Source of the DNA: Actinomycetes bacterium
Lineage (GTDB): Bacteria > Actinomycetota > Acidimicrobiia > Acidimicrobiales > CADCSY01
Direction: 5' to 3'
Assembly (NCBI GenBank): GCA_025464025.1
Contig: JAODBP010000155.1
Span: 1-7,133 of the forward strand
DNA length: 7,133 nucleotides
The position numbers were made by a program, and so were the translations under genes. Shown here one piece after another: positions 1-5,323 of this stretch; position 1 is the stretch's first letter, and each line of letters begins with the position of its first letter. The notes beneath the pieces are model-generated. The model searched no databases. It was given only the letters and a program-made list of their open reading frames with translations, and had not been told where the DNA came from.

Positions 1-281
1 GTGCCGGTGGCGAGGAGCTTGGTCGACCCCTTGGCGCCCGGGCGCTGGTGGTCGTAGGTGAGCTCGAGCACGGCGTTGCCCCCGCTGTCGATGTACGAGA
101 ACGATCCCGACACGCCGAAGTGGTCGCCCCCGCCATCCCGTACCACCAGGTCGAGACGCCCGAACTTGGCGCCTTCGAGGCTGGCGCGGGCGGCGCTGAG
201 CGCATGCTTGGCGCCCGACCCCCCGCCGCCGCAGCCGGCCACGAAGGCGCCGAGCAGGAGCAGGACCACGAGGCGCTTCAC
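1..281 (-). CDS. Putative secreted lipoprotein, partial (C-terminus beyond left edge)
   Basis: Reading leftward from a GTG at 279-281, 93 codons stay open to the window edge. The product begins MKRLVVLLLLGAFVAGC. This is a short positive N-region, a run of hydrophobic residues and a lipobox V-A-G-C with the lipidated cysteine at residue 17, followed by a Gly/Ser linker. This is a standard Lpp signal peptide, so the protein should be exported by Sec, diacylated and anchored to the outer face of the membrane. The mature part begins with a helix-like stretch (about 25-40) and then alternating residues suggestive of beta strands, ending at the edge in a Leu-Glu-Leu-Thr-Tyr strand. That beginning is reminiscent of LppX/LprG-type lipid-carrier lipoproteins, but too little is visible to assign a family. 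There is no good Shine-Dalgarno sequence. The start is chosen because the signal peptide begins there and no other start lies just upstream. It is divergent from infA. Confidence 0.72.
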   Translation of the reverse strand, partial: MKRLVVLLLLGAFVAGCGGGGSGAKHALSAARASLEGAKFGRLDLVVRDGGGDHFGVSGSFSYIDSGGNAVLELTYDHQRPGAKGSTKLLATG

Positions 282-293
282 CGCAGGAGCTTC

Positions 294-309
294 GTCCGGG
301 CGCCCGGAC
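294..309. repeat. Perfect 16-bp palindrome upstream of the lipoprotein gene
   Basis: GTCCGGGCGCCCGGAC is its own reverse complement. It lies 12 bp upstream of the lipoprotein GTG start in the region shared with the divergent infA gene. It could be a protein-binding site or a 6-bp RNA stem with a GCGC loop in the lipoprotein leader. In G+C-rich DNA such a palindrome may also arise by chance, so the function is open. Confidence 0.35.
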
Positions 310-401
310 CGGGACAAGTCTCCGGGTGGTTCGGTGCGGCGACCGGCGGGCATGTTCCATCCGGCCCACGGCCGATCCGTCCGCTTCCGCGCGTTCCGGC
401 C

Positions 402-429
402 TAGGGTGGACGGTCCCCCTACTTCAGGA
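402..429 (+). promoter_or_regulatory. Candidate -10 element and ribosome binding site for infA
   Basis: TAGGGT at 402-407 fits the actinobacterial -10 pattern TANNNT and would place transcription start near 414. No clear -35 hexamer is visible 16-18 bp upstream. AGGA at 426-429 is the only Shine-Dalgarno-like sequence. It abuts the ATG at 429 too closely to serve it, but stands 8 bases before an in-frame TTG at 438. This favours the TTG as the true start. Confidence 0.3.
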
Positions 430-662
430 TGGTTGCGTTGACGAAGGCCAAGGAAGATGCGTTCGTGGTCGAAGGCACGACGGAGGAAGCCCTCAAGGGC
501 GGCCGGTTCCGCGTGTCGCTGGAGAACGGGCACACCGTGCTCGGGCACCTGAGCGGCAAGATGCGCCGCAACCACATCCGCATCCTTCCGGGTGATCGCG
601 TGCAGGTCGAGCTCTCGGCCTACGACCTGGCCAAGGGTCGCATCACCTACCGCTACAAGTAG
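429..662 (+). CDS. infA: Translation initiation factor IF-1 (stand-alone copy)
   Basis: IF-1 is a small OB-fold protein that binds the A site of the 30S subunit and works with IF-2 and IF-3 to select the initiator tRNA. The 77-residue product covers the whole family domain. It has the conserved core FRVSLENGH, the block [17 protein letters not shown] and the ending [13 protein letters not shown]. From the ATG at 429 there are a few extra N-terminal residues. Starting at the TTG at 438 gives [13 protein letters not shown], which lines up with the usual MAKED-type start and has a better-placed AGGA. In most actinobacteria infA sits next to rpmJ, rpsM and rpsK; none of these is here. The sequence also differs from the typical actinobacterial N-terminus (for example [12 protein letters not shown] where VVEALPNAMFRV is usual). 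It may be a second, diverged IF-1 or a relocated sole copy. Family assignment is firm; start and paralogue status are not. Confidence 0.93.
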   Translation: MVALTKAKEDAFVVEGTTEEALKGGRFRVSLENGHTVLGHLSGKMRRNHIRILPGDRVQVELSAYDLAKGRITYRYK

Positions 663-670
663 GCCGCGCC

Positions 671-692
671 CAGCTCACCGGATCGTGAGCTG
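671..692. terminator. Possible bidirectional hairpin between convergent infA and SDR genes
   Basis: CAGCTCAC, a six-base loop, then GTGAGCTG form a perfect 8-bp stem, 8 bp after the infA stop. The SDR stop codon (675-677, minus strand) lies inside the left arm. No T-run follows on either strand, so it is not a classical intrinsic terminator. Its position between two convergent genes suggests a role in ending or protecting both transcripts. Confidence 0.4.
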
Positions 693-1493
693 ACCGCCGT
701 CCACGTTCCACTGCTGGCCCGTGACCCACGAGCCCTGGTCGGAGCACAGGAACACCGCGGCGTGGGCGACGTCCTCGCCGGTTCCGGCGCGCCCGAGCGG
801 GATGTTGCGCTCGATCGTGCGCTCCCACGCGCCCGCGGCCCGGATGTCGTCGAGCCGGCTGGTGTCGATGATCCCCGGGCAGATGGCGTTGACCCGGATG
901 CCCGACGGTCCGAGCTCGGCCGACATGGCCTGGGTCAGGGCGTGCAGGCCGGCCTTCGAGGCCGAGTAGGCCGCCGTCCGCGCCCCGCCGATCTTCCCGC
1001 CGACCGACGAGATGTTCACGATCGACCCACCGGTCGTCATGCGACCGGCGAAGGCCTTGCTCATGTAGAAGGCGCCGTCGAGGTTCACCGACAGCACGGT
1101 GCGCCACTGCTCGACGCTCAGCTCGAGCACCGGCACCCGGTCGCCGGCCCGGGCCGCGCCGGCGTTGTTGACCAGGACGTCGACCCGGCCCAGCTCGGCG
1201 ACCACCCGGTCGGCGAGCGCCTCGACCGCGTCCGGGTCGGCGACGCTGGTCACCAGCGGCAGGGCCCGGCGGCCGAGGGCGCGGATCTCGTCGGCCACCG
1301 ACTCGATGTCGCGCCAGCCGGCGGCCTGCTCCTCGTCCGGGAACGTGGACGGGTCGCGCCCCGTGCCGGTCACGACGACGTCGCAGCCGGCTCGGGCCAG
1401 CTCCACCGCGATGGGGCGGCCGATCGAGCGCATGCGCCCGGCCCCGGTCACCACCGCGACCTTCCCCTCCAGCCCGGTCAGCTCGTACGTCAT
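675..1493 (-). CDS. SDR family NAD(P)-dependent oxidoreductase (SDR1)
   Basis: A 272-residue classical SDR with a Rossmann fold, expected to be a soluble cytoplasmic enzyme that interconverts an alcohol and a ketone. The cofactor loop is TGAGRMRSIG at residues 16-25, two residues longer than the usual TGxxxGxG. NNAG lies at 109-112, Asn137 is in VNL, Ser163 is in NISS, and Tyr176 and Lys180 are in YSASK, so the catalytic tetrad is complete. The C-terminus has the common VTGQ...VDGG signature. Arg46 shortly after the second strand, without an acidic residue there, suggests NADP(H) preference (inference). Residues 46-66 form an insert between the second strand and the next helix that is longer than in FabG-like SDRs. 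The gene is 120 bp downstream of tetR1 and probably has its own promoter. The ATG has no Shine-Dalgarno sequence. Substrate cannot be told; the best label is a 3-oxoacyl-ACP reductase-like or alcohol dehydrogenase-like SDR. Confidence 0.9.
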   Translation of the reverse strand: MTYELTGLEGKVAVVTGAGRMRSIGRPIAVELARAGCDVVVTGTGRDPSTFPDEEQAAGWRDIESVADEIRALGRRALPLVTSVADPDAVEALADRVVAELGRVDVLVNNAGAARAGDRVPVLELSVEQWRTVLSVNLDGAFYMSKAFAGRMTTGGSIVNISSVGGKIGGARTAAYSASKAGLHALTQAMSAELGPSGIRVNAICPGIIDTSRLDDIRAAGAWERTIERNIPLGRAGTGEDVAHAAVFLCSDQGSWVTGQQWNVDGGQLTIR

Positions 1494-1501
1494 GGGCGAG
1501 G

Positions 1502-1529
1502 GTTCTAGCGCACTGGCCCGCCGCCAGTG
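1502..1529 (-). promoter_or_regulatory. Palindrome and weak -10 upstream of SDR1
   Basis: CACTGGC (1511-1517), five bases, then GCCAGTG (1523-1529) form a perfect inverted repeat with the size and spacing of a TetR-type operator. On the minus strand TAGAAC (1502-1507) sits between it and the SDR1 start as an imperfect -10. A start point near 1495 would make the mRNA nearly leaderless, which agrees with the missing Shine-Dalgarno sequence. No -35 is obvious. The palindrome is plainly visible; its role is inferred. Confidence 0.45.
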
Positions 1530-1574
1530 GGAGGTCGGTTCACGCTCTGTGCAGGCCGGGTGAGCCAGTGCGCT
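1507..1574. repeat. 11-bp inverted repeat spanning the tetR1-SDR1 gap
   Basis: AGCGCACTGGC at 1507-1517 is the exact reverse complement of GCCAGTGCGCT at 1564-1574, with 46 bp between. The inner part GCCAGTG also occurs at 1523-1529, so the gap has three copies of one 7-bp unit, one of them inverted relative to the other two. The arrangement fits multiple binding sites for one regulator, or alternative RNA hairpins. Confidence 0.5.
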
Positions 1575-1578
1575 GCTC

Positions 1579-1591
1579 GGCGCAGAGCGCC
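1579..1591 (-). terminator. Weak hairpin downstream of tetR1
   Basis: GGCGC-AGA-GCGCC is a short perfect stem 22 bp beyond the tetR1 stop in the direction of transcription. The three-base loop and absence of a T-run make it a poor intrinsic terminator. It may slow transcription ahead of SDR1, or mean nothing in such G+C-rich DNA. Confidence 0.2.
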
Positions 1592-1613
1592 TCGCAAAGC
1601 CTGTGTTCCTGGT

Positions 1614-2201
1614 TCACTCGCTTCGCTCGCTCAGTCCCGCGAGGACGAGGTCGACGTAGCGCTCGATCTCGTCCGGTGTCAGCGGTGGCGTGCGGTTCTT
1701 GCGGGCGTAGAGGAGCCCGTAGAGCATGTCGATCGCCATCTCGGTGTCGAGGTCGGCCCGGAGCTGGCCGGCGTCGATGCCCCGCTGGAGGATGCCGGTG
1801 ACGAGGCGGCGGCGGGGGAGCGCGATCTGCTGCTGCACCGCATCCGACAGGTCGGGGTGGGCGGCCAGGTCGTTGTGCAGCCGCAGGGCGAGGTCGTACA
1901 CGTCGTCGGGGCCGCCGCCGGCATCGACGAGGTAGGCCACGAGGTCGGTGCGCACGTCGCCCGAGGCGAGGTCGGCCGGGGCCGGCCGCAGCCGCTCGAT
2001 GGCGGCCACGGCCAGGTCGGCCTTGTTGGGCCAGCGCCGGTAGATCGCCGGCCGGTGCACGCCCGCCTCGTGGGCCACGGCCGCCATGCTGAAGCCGCCG
2101 TAGCCCTCCCGGCCGAGGACGCGCAGGGCGGCGTCGAGGATCGAGCCGCTGAGCTCCTCGTCGAGCGGTCGCCCGCTCTGCGTCGCGGTCGCCGGGGTCA
2201 T
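1614..2201 (-). CDS. TetR/AcrR family transcriptional regulator (TetR1)
   Basis: A 195-residue protein of normal TetR size. The N-terminal DNA-binding domain covers about residues 17-63, with the helix-turn-helix FSMAAVAHEAGVHRPAIYRRW followed by PNKADL, a typical TetR recognition helix and following turn. The rest is the helical ligand-binding and dimerisation domain, too variable to indicate a ligand. The ATG overlaps the exporter stop codon by four bases (ATGA, 2198-2201), and GGAG lies 5 bases before it, so translation is coupled to the exporter. The same strand and overlap make it the likely local repressor of the exporter operon, acting at the tandem palindromes 3763-3796 and so controlling its own synthesis (inference). 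It should be released by a small molecule that the pump exports. Confidence 0.9.
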   Translation of the reverse strand: MTPATATQSGRPLDEELSGSILDAALRVLGREGYGGFSMAAVAHEAGVHRPAIYRRWPNKADLAVAAIERLRPAPADLASGDVRTDLVAYLVDAGGGPDDVYDLALRLHNDLAAHPDLSDAVQQQIALPRRRLVTGILQRGIDAGQLRADLDTEMAIDMLYGLLYARKNRTPPLTPDEIERYVDLVLAGLSERSE

Positions 2202-3760
2202 GCCAGCTCCAGCTCCTCGTCGGACACGACGATGTCGCCCGGCACGAGCTCGGTCGGGTTCTGCTCGGCGACGGTGGCGCGGGCCGGGAGGTAGAGCAGC
2301 GACAGCAGGGCGCCGCCGAGGACGAACACGGCGCCGACGAGCAGGCTCAGGTGCATGCCGTGGACGTAGGACGCCCGGCCGGCCTGGGCCACGGCTTCGT
2401 TGCCGGTGTCCTTGGCCACCTGGAGCGCCCCGCCGACGGACGCCCGGGCCTGGGCCAACGCCGCGCCGGTGAGGCCGTCGACCTTCAGGTGGGCGCGGTA
2501 GCCGGTGGCCAGCAGGCTGCCCAGCACGGCCACGCCGAGGGCGCCGCCGACCTGTCGGGTGGTGTCGTTGACGGCCGAGCCGACGCCGGCCTTCTCCTTG
2601 GGCAGCGAGCCCATGATCGAGTCGGTGGCCGGCACCATGCCCATGGCGATGCCGAGGGCCATGACGACGAGGCCGACGAAGACGAGGGCGTAGCTCGACG
2701 ACTCGGTGACCGTGGCCAGGATCAGCAGGCCGCACGCCGAGGTGGTGAGGCCCACCGCCACCATCCGCTTCGAGCCGAACCGCTCGGTGAGCCGGGGCGT
2801 GAGCGGGGCCATGATCATCATCGAGACGGCGATCGGGGCCATGCGGTAGCCGGCCGAGAGGGCGTCGTAGCCGAGCACGAACTGGAGGAGCTGGCTCAAC
2901 AGGAACAGCGTCCCGGACATGGCGAAGAACGCCATGGTGATCGACAGGCTCGCCACCGTGAAGCGGGGGTTGGCGAAGAACTGGAGGTCGAGCATGGGTT
3001 CCTCGGTGCGCAGCTCCCAGGTCGCGAACGTGCCGAGGACGAGCAGGGCGCCGACCATGGTGAGGATCACGTTGGGGTCGGACCAGCCCTTGGTCGGGAC
3101 CTCGATGATCGCCCACAGCAGGAGCGAGAGGCCGACGATCGACGTGCCCGAGCCGACGAAGTCGAGCTTCGGCGCGCTGGGGTCCTTCGAGTTCGGGATC
3201 AGGAACCGGCCCAGCACCAGGGCGACGATGGCGACCGGCACGTTGACCAGGAACACCGAGCCCCACCAGAAGTGCTCGAGCAGGAAGCCGCCGAGGATCG
3301 GGCCGACGGCGATGCCCAGGCCGGAGATGCCGGCCCACGCCCCGATGGCCTTGCTCCGCTCCTTCGGGTCGGTGAAGACGTTGGTGAGGATCGACAACGT
3401 CGCCGGCATGATCAGCGCACCGCCGATGCCCATGACCGCCCGGCACAGGCTGAGGGTGGTGGCGCTGTCGGCGAAGGCACCGGCGGCTGACGCGGCGGCG
3501 AAGACCACCAGGCCGAGGCTCATCGTGTGCTTGCGGCCGAAGCGGTCGCCCAGGCTGCCGCCGGTGAGGAGGAAGCCGGCGAACACGAGCGTGTAGGCGT
3601 CGACGATCCACTGGAGCTGCGACGTCGAGGCGTCGAGGTCGCGCACCAGCGTGGGGAGGGCCACGTTGAGGATCGTGTTGTCGAGGCCGATGACGAGCAG
3701 GGAGACGCAGAGCACGATCAGCGTCCACCAGCGGCGGGGGTCCGGGGTGGTGTCAGTCAT
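2198..3760 (-). CDS. DHA2-type MFS drug/metabolite exporter (EmrB/QacA family)
   Basis: A 520-residue integral membrane proton antiporter of the 14-helix DHA2 group, which exports drugs or toxic metabolites. Numbered from the ATG at 3760, the first membrane segment (about 12-38) has the DHA2 motif LDNTILNVALP with Asp27. QWIVDAYTLVFAGFLL (50-65) leads into motif A, GGSLGDRFGRK (67-77). Motif B, RAVMGIGGALIMPATL, is at 106-121 and motif C, GIAVGPILGG, at 148-157. A later segment has SAVNDTTRQVGGALGVAVLG, also a family signature. The reading frame stays open up to a TTG at 3799, but that would put the operator palindromes inside the gene and add a non-hydrophobic tail; the ATG at 3760 directly precedes a normal N-terminus. 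There is no Shine-Dalgarno sequence before it, consistent with a near-leaderless message. It starts 40 bp after SDR2 and is coupled to tetR1. Substrate unknown. Confidence 0.93.
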   Translation of the reverse strand: MTDTTPDPRRWWTLIVLCVSLLVIGLDNTILNVALPTLVRDLDASTSQLQWIVDAYTLVFAGFLLTGGSLGDRFGRKHTMSLGLVVFAAASAAGAFADSATTLSLCRAVMGIGGALIMPATLSILTNVFTDPKERSKAIGAWAGISGLGIAVGPILGGFLLEHFWWGSVFLVNVPVAIVALVLGRFLIPNSKDPSAPKLDFVGSGTSIVGLSLLLWAIIEVPTKGWSDPNVILTMVGALLVLGTFATWELRTEEPMLDLQFFANPRFTVASLSITMAFFAMSGTLFLLSQLLQFVLGYDALSAGYRMAPIAVSMMIMAPLTPRLTERFGSKRMVAVGLTTSACGLLILATVTESSSYALVFVGLVVMALGIAMGMVPATDSIMGSLPKEKAGVGSAVNDTTRQVGGALGVAVLGSLLATGYRAHLKVDGLTGAALAQARASVGGALQVAKDTGNEAVAQAGRASYVHGMHLSLLVGAVFVLGGALLSLLYLPARATVAEQNPTELVPGDIVVSDEELELA

Positions 3761-3762
3761 AT

Positions 3763-3796
3763 CGGTACAGGAGTGTAGCGGTACACCTCTGTACCG
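3763..3796. promoter_or_regulatory. Tandem overlapping operator palindromes before the exporter gene
   Basis: Two 18-bp sites share two bases. CGGTACACCTCTGTACCG (3779-3796) has perfect 7-bp arms around a 4-bp centre. CGGTACAGGAGTGTAGCG (3763-3780) has the same arms with one mismatch. Their centres are 16 bp apart, about one and a half helical turns. Paired, offset palindromes at an efflux promoter next to a tetR gene are typical of TetR-family operators bound by two dimers. TetR1 is the obvious candidate protein (inference). Confidence 0.75.
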
Positions 3797-3799
3797 CAA
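3772..3799 (-). promoter_or_regulatory. Candidate promoter of the exporter-tetR1 operon
   Basis: On the minus strand TACACT (3772-3777) is a good -10 (TANNNT). TTGCGG (3794-3799), 16 bp upstream, matches the first half of a -35. Start of transcription would fall near 3765, only about five bases before the ATG at 3760, so the message would be almost leaderless. One palindrome covers the -35/spacer and the other covers the -10 and start point, so binding should block RNA polymerase. Confidence 0.5.
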
Positions 3800-3800
3800 C

Positions 3801-4547
3801 TCAGTCGATGGCGGTGGTGCCCCCGTCGGCGACGACGGCCTGGCCGGTGACGAACGAGGCGTCGGCCGACAGCAGGAACCGCACCACGGCGGCGATCTCC
3901 TCGGGCTGGCCCAGCCGGCCGAGGATCGACGACTGCTCCATGCCCTCCTTCGCCCCCGGGAACTGGAAGGTGGGGGAGAGCATCGGCGTCTCGATGTAGC
4001 CCGGGCACACGGCGTTGACCCGGATGCCCTGCGGCCCCAGGTGGGCGGCCATCGAGCGGGTCAGGCCGATGAGGCCCGACTTCGTCGAGCAGTACGACGG
4101 GATGGCGGCGTGGCCGACGATCCCCTCGATCGAGGCGATGCCGACGATGGCCGAGCCCTCGTTGGCCAGGAGGTCGTCGAGCAGGAGCTGGGTGACGCGG
4201 GCGTGGGACGTGAGGTTCACGTCGAGCACGGCTTGCCAGGTGGCCCAGTCGATCGAGCCCACCGGCTGGGCCACGACCATCCCGGCGCAGTGGACCATGC
4301 CGCCGATCGAGGGCAGCGCCTCCCGGGTGGCGGCGGCCGCGGCATCGAGGGCGGCCGGGTCGGTGACGTCGACCTCGAGGCCGATGGCCGGCACGCCGAG
4401 CGCAGCGGCGACCTCCTTGGCGCCCTGGCCGTTGCGGTCCCAGAGGGCGACGGGTCGGCCGACCTCGGCCAGTGCCTCGGCGCACGCCTTGCCGATGCCG
4501 GACGCGCCGCCGGTGATGACGACGCCGGTGGTGACGGGCTGCTTCAT
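3801..4547 (-). CDS. SDR family oxidoreductase (SDR2)
   Basis: A 248-residue classical SDR, cytoplasmic. The Rossmann loop is TGGASGIG at 12-19. Asp37 at the end of the second strand (ALWDRN) points to NAD(H) over NADP(H). The usual NNAG is replaced by HCAG (86-89). Asn111, Ser139, Tyr152 and Lys156 (YCSTK) supply the full catalytic set, and the end carries the FVTGQAVVADGG signature. The ATG at 4547 overlaps the stop of SDR3 (ATGA, 4544-4547), with GGAGG 9 bases upstream inside SDR3, so the two SDRs are translated together and may act on successive hydroxyl groups of one substrate or as partners (inference). The exporter starts 40 bp downstream after the operator. Secondary alcohol or hydroxyacyl substrates are plausible; nothing fixes the choice. 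Confidence 0.9.
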   Translation of the reverse strand: MKQPVTTGVVITGGASGIGKACAEALAEVGRPVALWDRNGQGAKEVAAALGVPAIGLEVDVTDPAALDAAAAATREALPSIGGMVHCAGMVVAQPVGSIDWATWQAVLDVNLTSHARVTQLLLDDLLANEGSAIVGIASIEGIVGHAAIPSYCSTKSGLIGLTRSMAAHLGPQGIRVNAVCPGYIETPMLSPTFQFPGAKEGMEQSSILGRLGQPEEIAAVVRFLLSADASFVTGQAVVADGGTTAID

Positions 4548-5284
4548 GCGATCGAACCTCCGTCGATGACGTGCTCGGTGCCGGTGATGTACGACGACTC
4601 GTCCGAGGCGAGGAACAGGACGAGTCGAGCGATCTCGTCCGCCTCCCCGGCCCGCCCGATGGGCAGGGCGCTGAAGGTGCCCTCGGCCCGGGAGCCCTCG
4701 GGGAGCATGTCGGTCTTGATCGCCCCGGGGTGGACCGAGTTGACCCGGATGCCGCTGGGGCCGAACTCGCGGGCAGCCGTCTTGGTCAGGCCGCGGAGGG
4801 CCCACTTCGACGCGCCGTAGGAGCCGTGGCCGGGGAAGCCCTTCATGCCGGCCAGCGACGAGATGTTCACGATCGACCCGCCGCCGGCCGCCCGCATGGC
4901 GGGGAGAGCGGCGCGCATGCCGTGCCACGGGCCGTAGAGGTTGACGGCGATGATCTTCTCGAAGCGCTCGAACGTCTCGTCCTCGATCGGGATCACCGAG
5001 TGGATGCCGGCGTTGTTGACCAGCACGTCGAGCTGCCCGAAGGCGCTGACAGCCTCGGCCACGGCGGCGGCCCAGTCGTCGACCGAGGCGACGTCGTGGT
5101 GGCGGTAGCGGGCCGCGTCGCCCTTGCCCATCTGGTTCAGGGATGTCGCGAGCGCGTCGCCCTCGTCGTCGAGCACGTCGGTGATGAGGACCTTCGCTCC
5201 CTCGGCCACGAACAGGCGGGCCTCGGCCGCCCCCTGCCCGCGGGCGCCGCCGGTGATGAGCGCGACCTTGCCGTCCAACCGCAT
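4544..5284 (-). CDS. SDR family oxidoreductase resembling 3-alpha/20-beta-hydroxysteroid dehydrogenase (SDR3)
   Basis: A 246-residue SDR. The cofactor loop TGGARGQG (11-18) and Asp36 after the second strand indicate NAD(H). NNAG is at 90-93, Asn115 in AVNL, Ser143 in NISS, and Tyr156 and Lys160 in YGASK, so it should be active. The flow of sequence (GKVALITGGARGQGAAEARL, FVAEGAKVLITDVLDDEG, RGLTK, GPSGIRVNSVHPG, YLASDESSY-like LASDESSYITG) closely resembles Mycobacterium FabG3/Rv2002, an NADH-dependent hydroxysteroid dehydrogenase, as recalled from family knowledge. Its real substrate may be another cyclic or hydroxyacyl compound. The ATG at 5284 is preferred over an upstream GTG at 5302 because AGGGGG stands 4 bases before it and the domain starts right after. 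It lies 39 bp after tetR2 and overlaps SDR2 by four bases. Confidence 0.9.
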   Translation of the reverse strand: MRLDGKVALITGGARGQGAAEARLFVAEGAKVLITDVLDDEGDALATSLNQMGKGDAARYRHHDVASVDDWAAAVAEAVSAFGQLDVLVNNAGIHSVIPIEDETFERFEKIIAVNLYGPWHGMRAALPAMRAAGGGSIVNISSLAGMKGFPGHGSYGASKWALRGLTKTAAREFGPSGIRVNSVHPGAIKTDMLPEGSRAEGTFSALPIGRAGEADEIARLVLFLASDESSYITGTEHVIDGGSIA

Positions 5285-5300
5285 GCTGCCCCCTGCTGTC

Positions 5301-5322
5301 ACTATTTCTATTTGTAAGACTT
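5301..5322 (-). promoter_or_regulatory. A+T-rich island between tetR2 and SDR3, possible promoter/operator
   Basis: This short stretch is mostly A and T in an otherwise very G+C-rich window. On the minus strand it contains overlapping -10-like words (TACAAA, TAGAAA) 20-30 bases before the SDR3 ATG, which itself has a real Shine-Dalgarno sequence. No convincing -35 and no good palindrome were found; there is a small direct repeat (CTATTT twice on the plus strand). It may give the SDR pair a separate promoter inside the operon. Confidence 0.3.
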
Positions 5323-5323
5323 C

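Noticed and set aside
48..441. Two overlapping plus-strand open frames opposite the lipoprotein gene
   Set aside because: No recognisable domain and unnatural composition, while the minus strand encodes a proper lipoprotein signal peptide.
2351..3490. Long plus-strand open frame antisense to the exporter
   Set aside because: Composition is Gly/Arg/Asp/His-rich without any domain, as expected for the opposite strand of G+C-rich coding DNA; the exporter is unmistakable on the minus strand.
1614..3728. A 704-codon open frame on the minus strand running through the exporter region into TetR1
   Set aside because: Its first 500 or so residues are Arg/Pro/His-rich low-complexity sequence, an out-of-frame shadow of the exporter. 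Only the last 195 codons are a real gene (TetR1).
3761..3799. N-terminal extension of the exporter from TTG 3799
   Set aside because: It would run through both palindromes and the -10 element and adds 13 residues with no family similarity.
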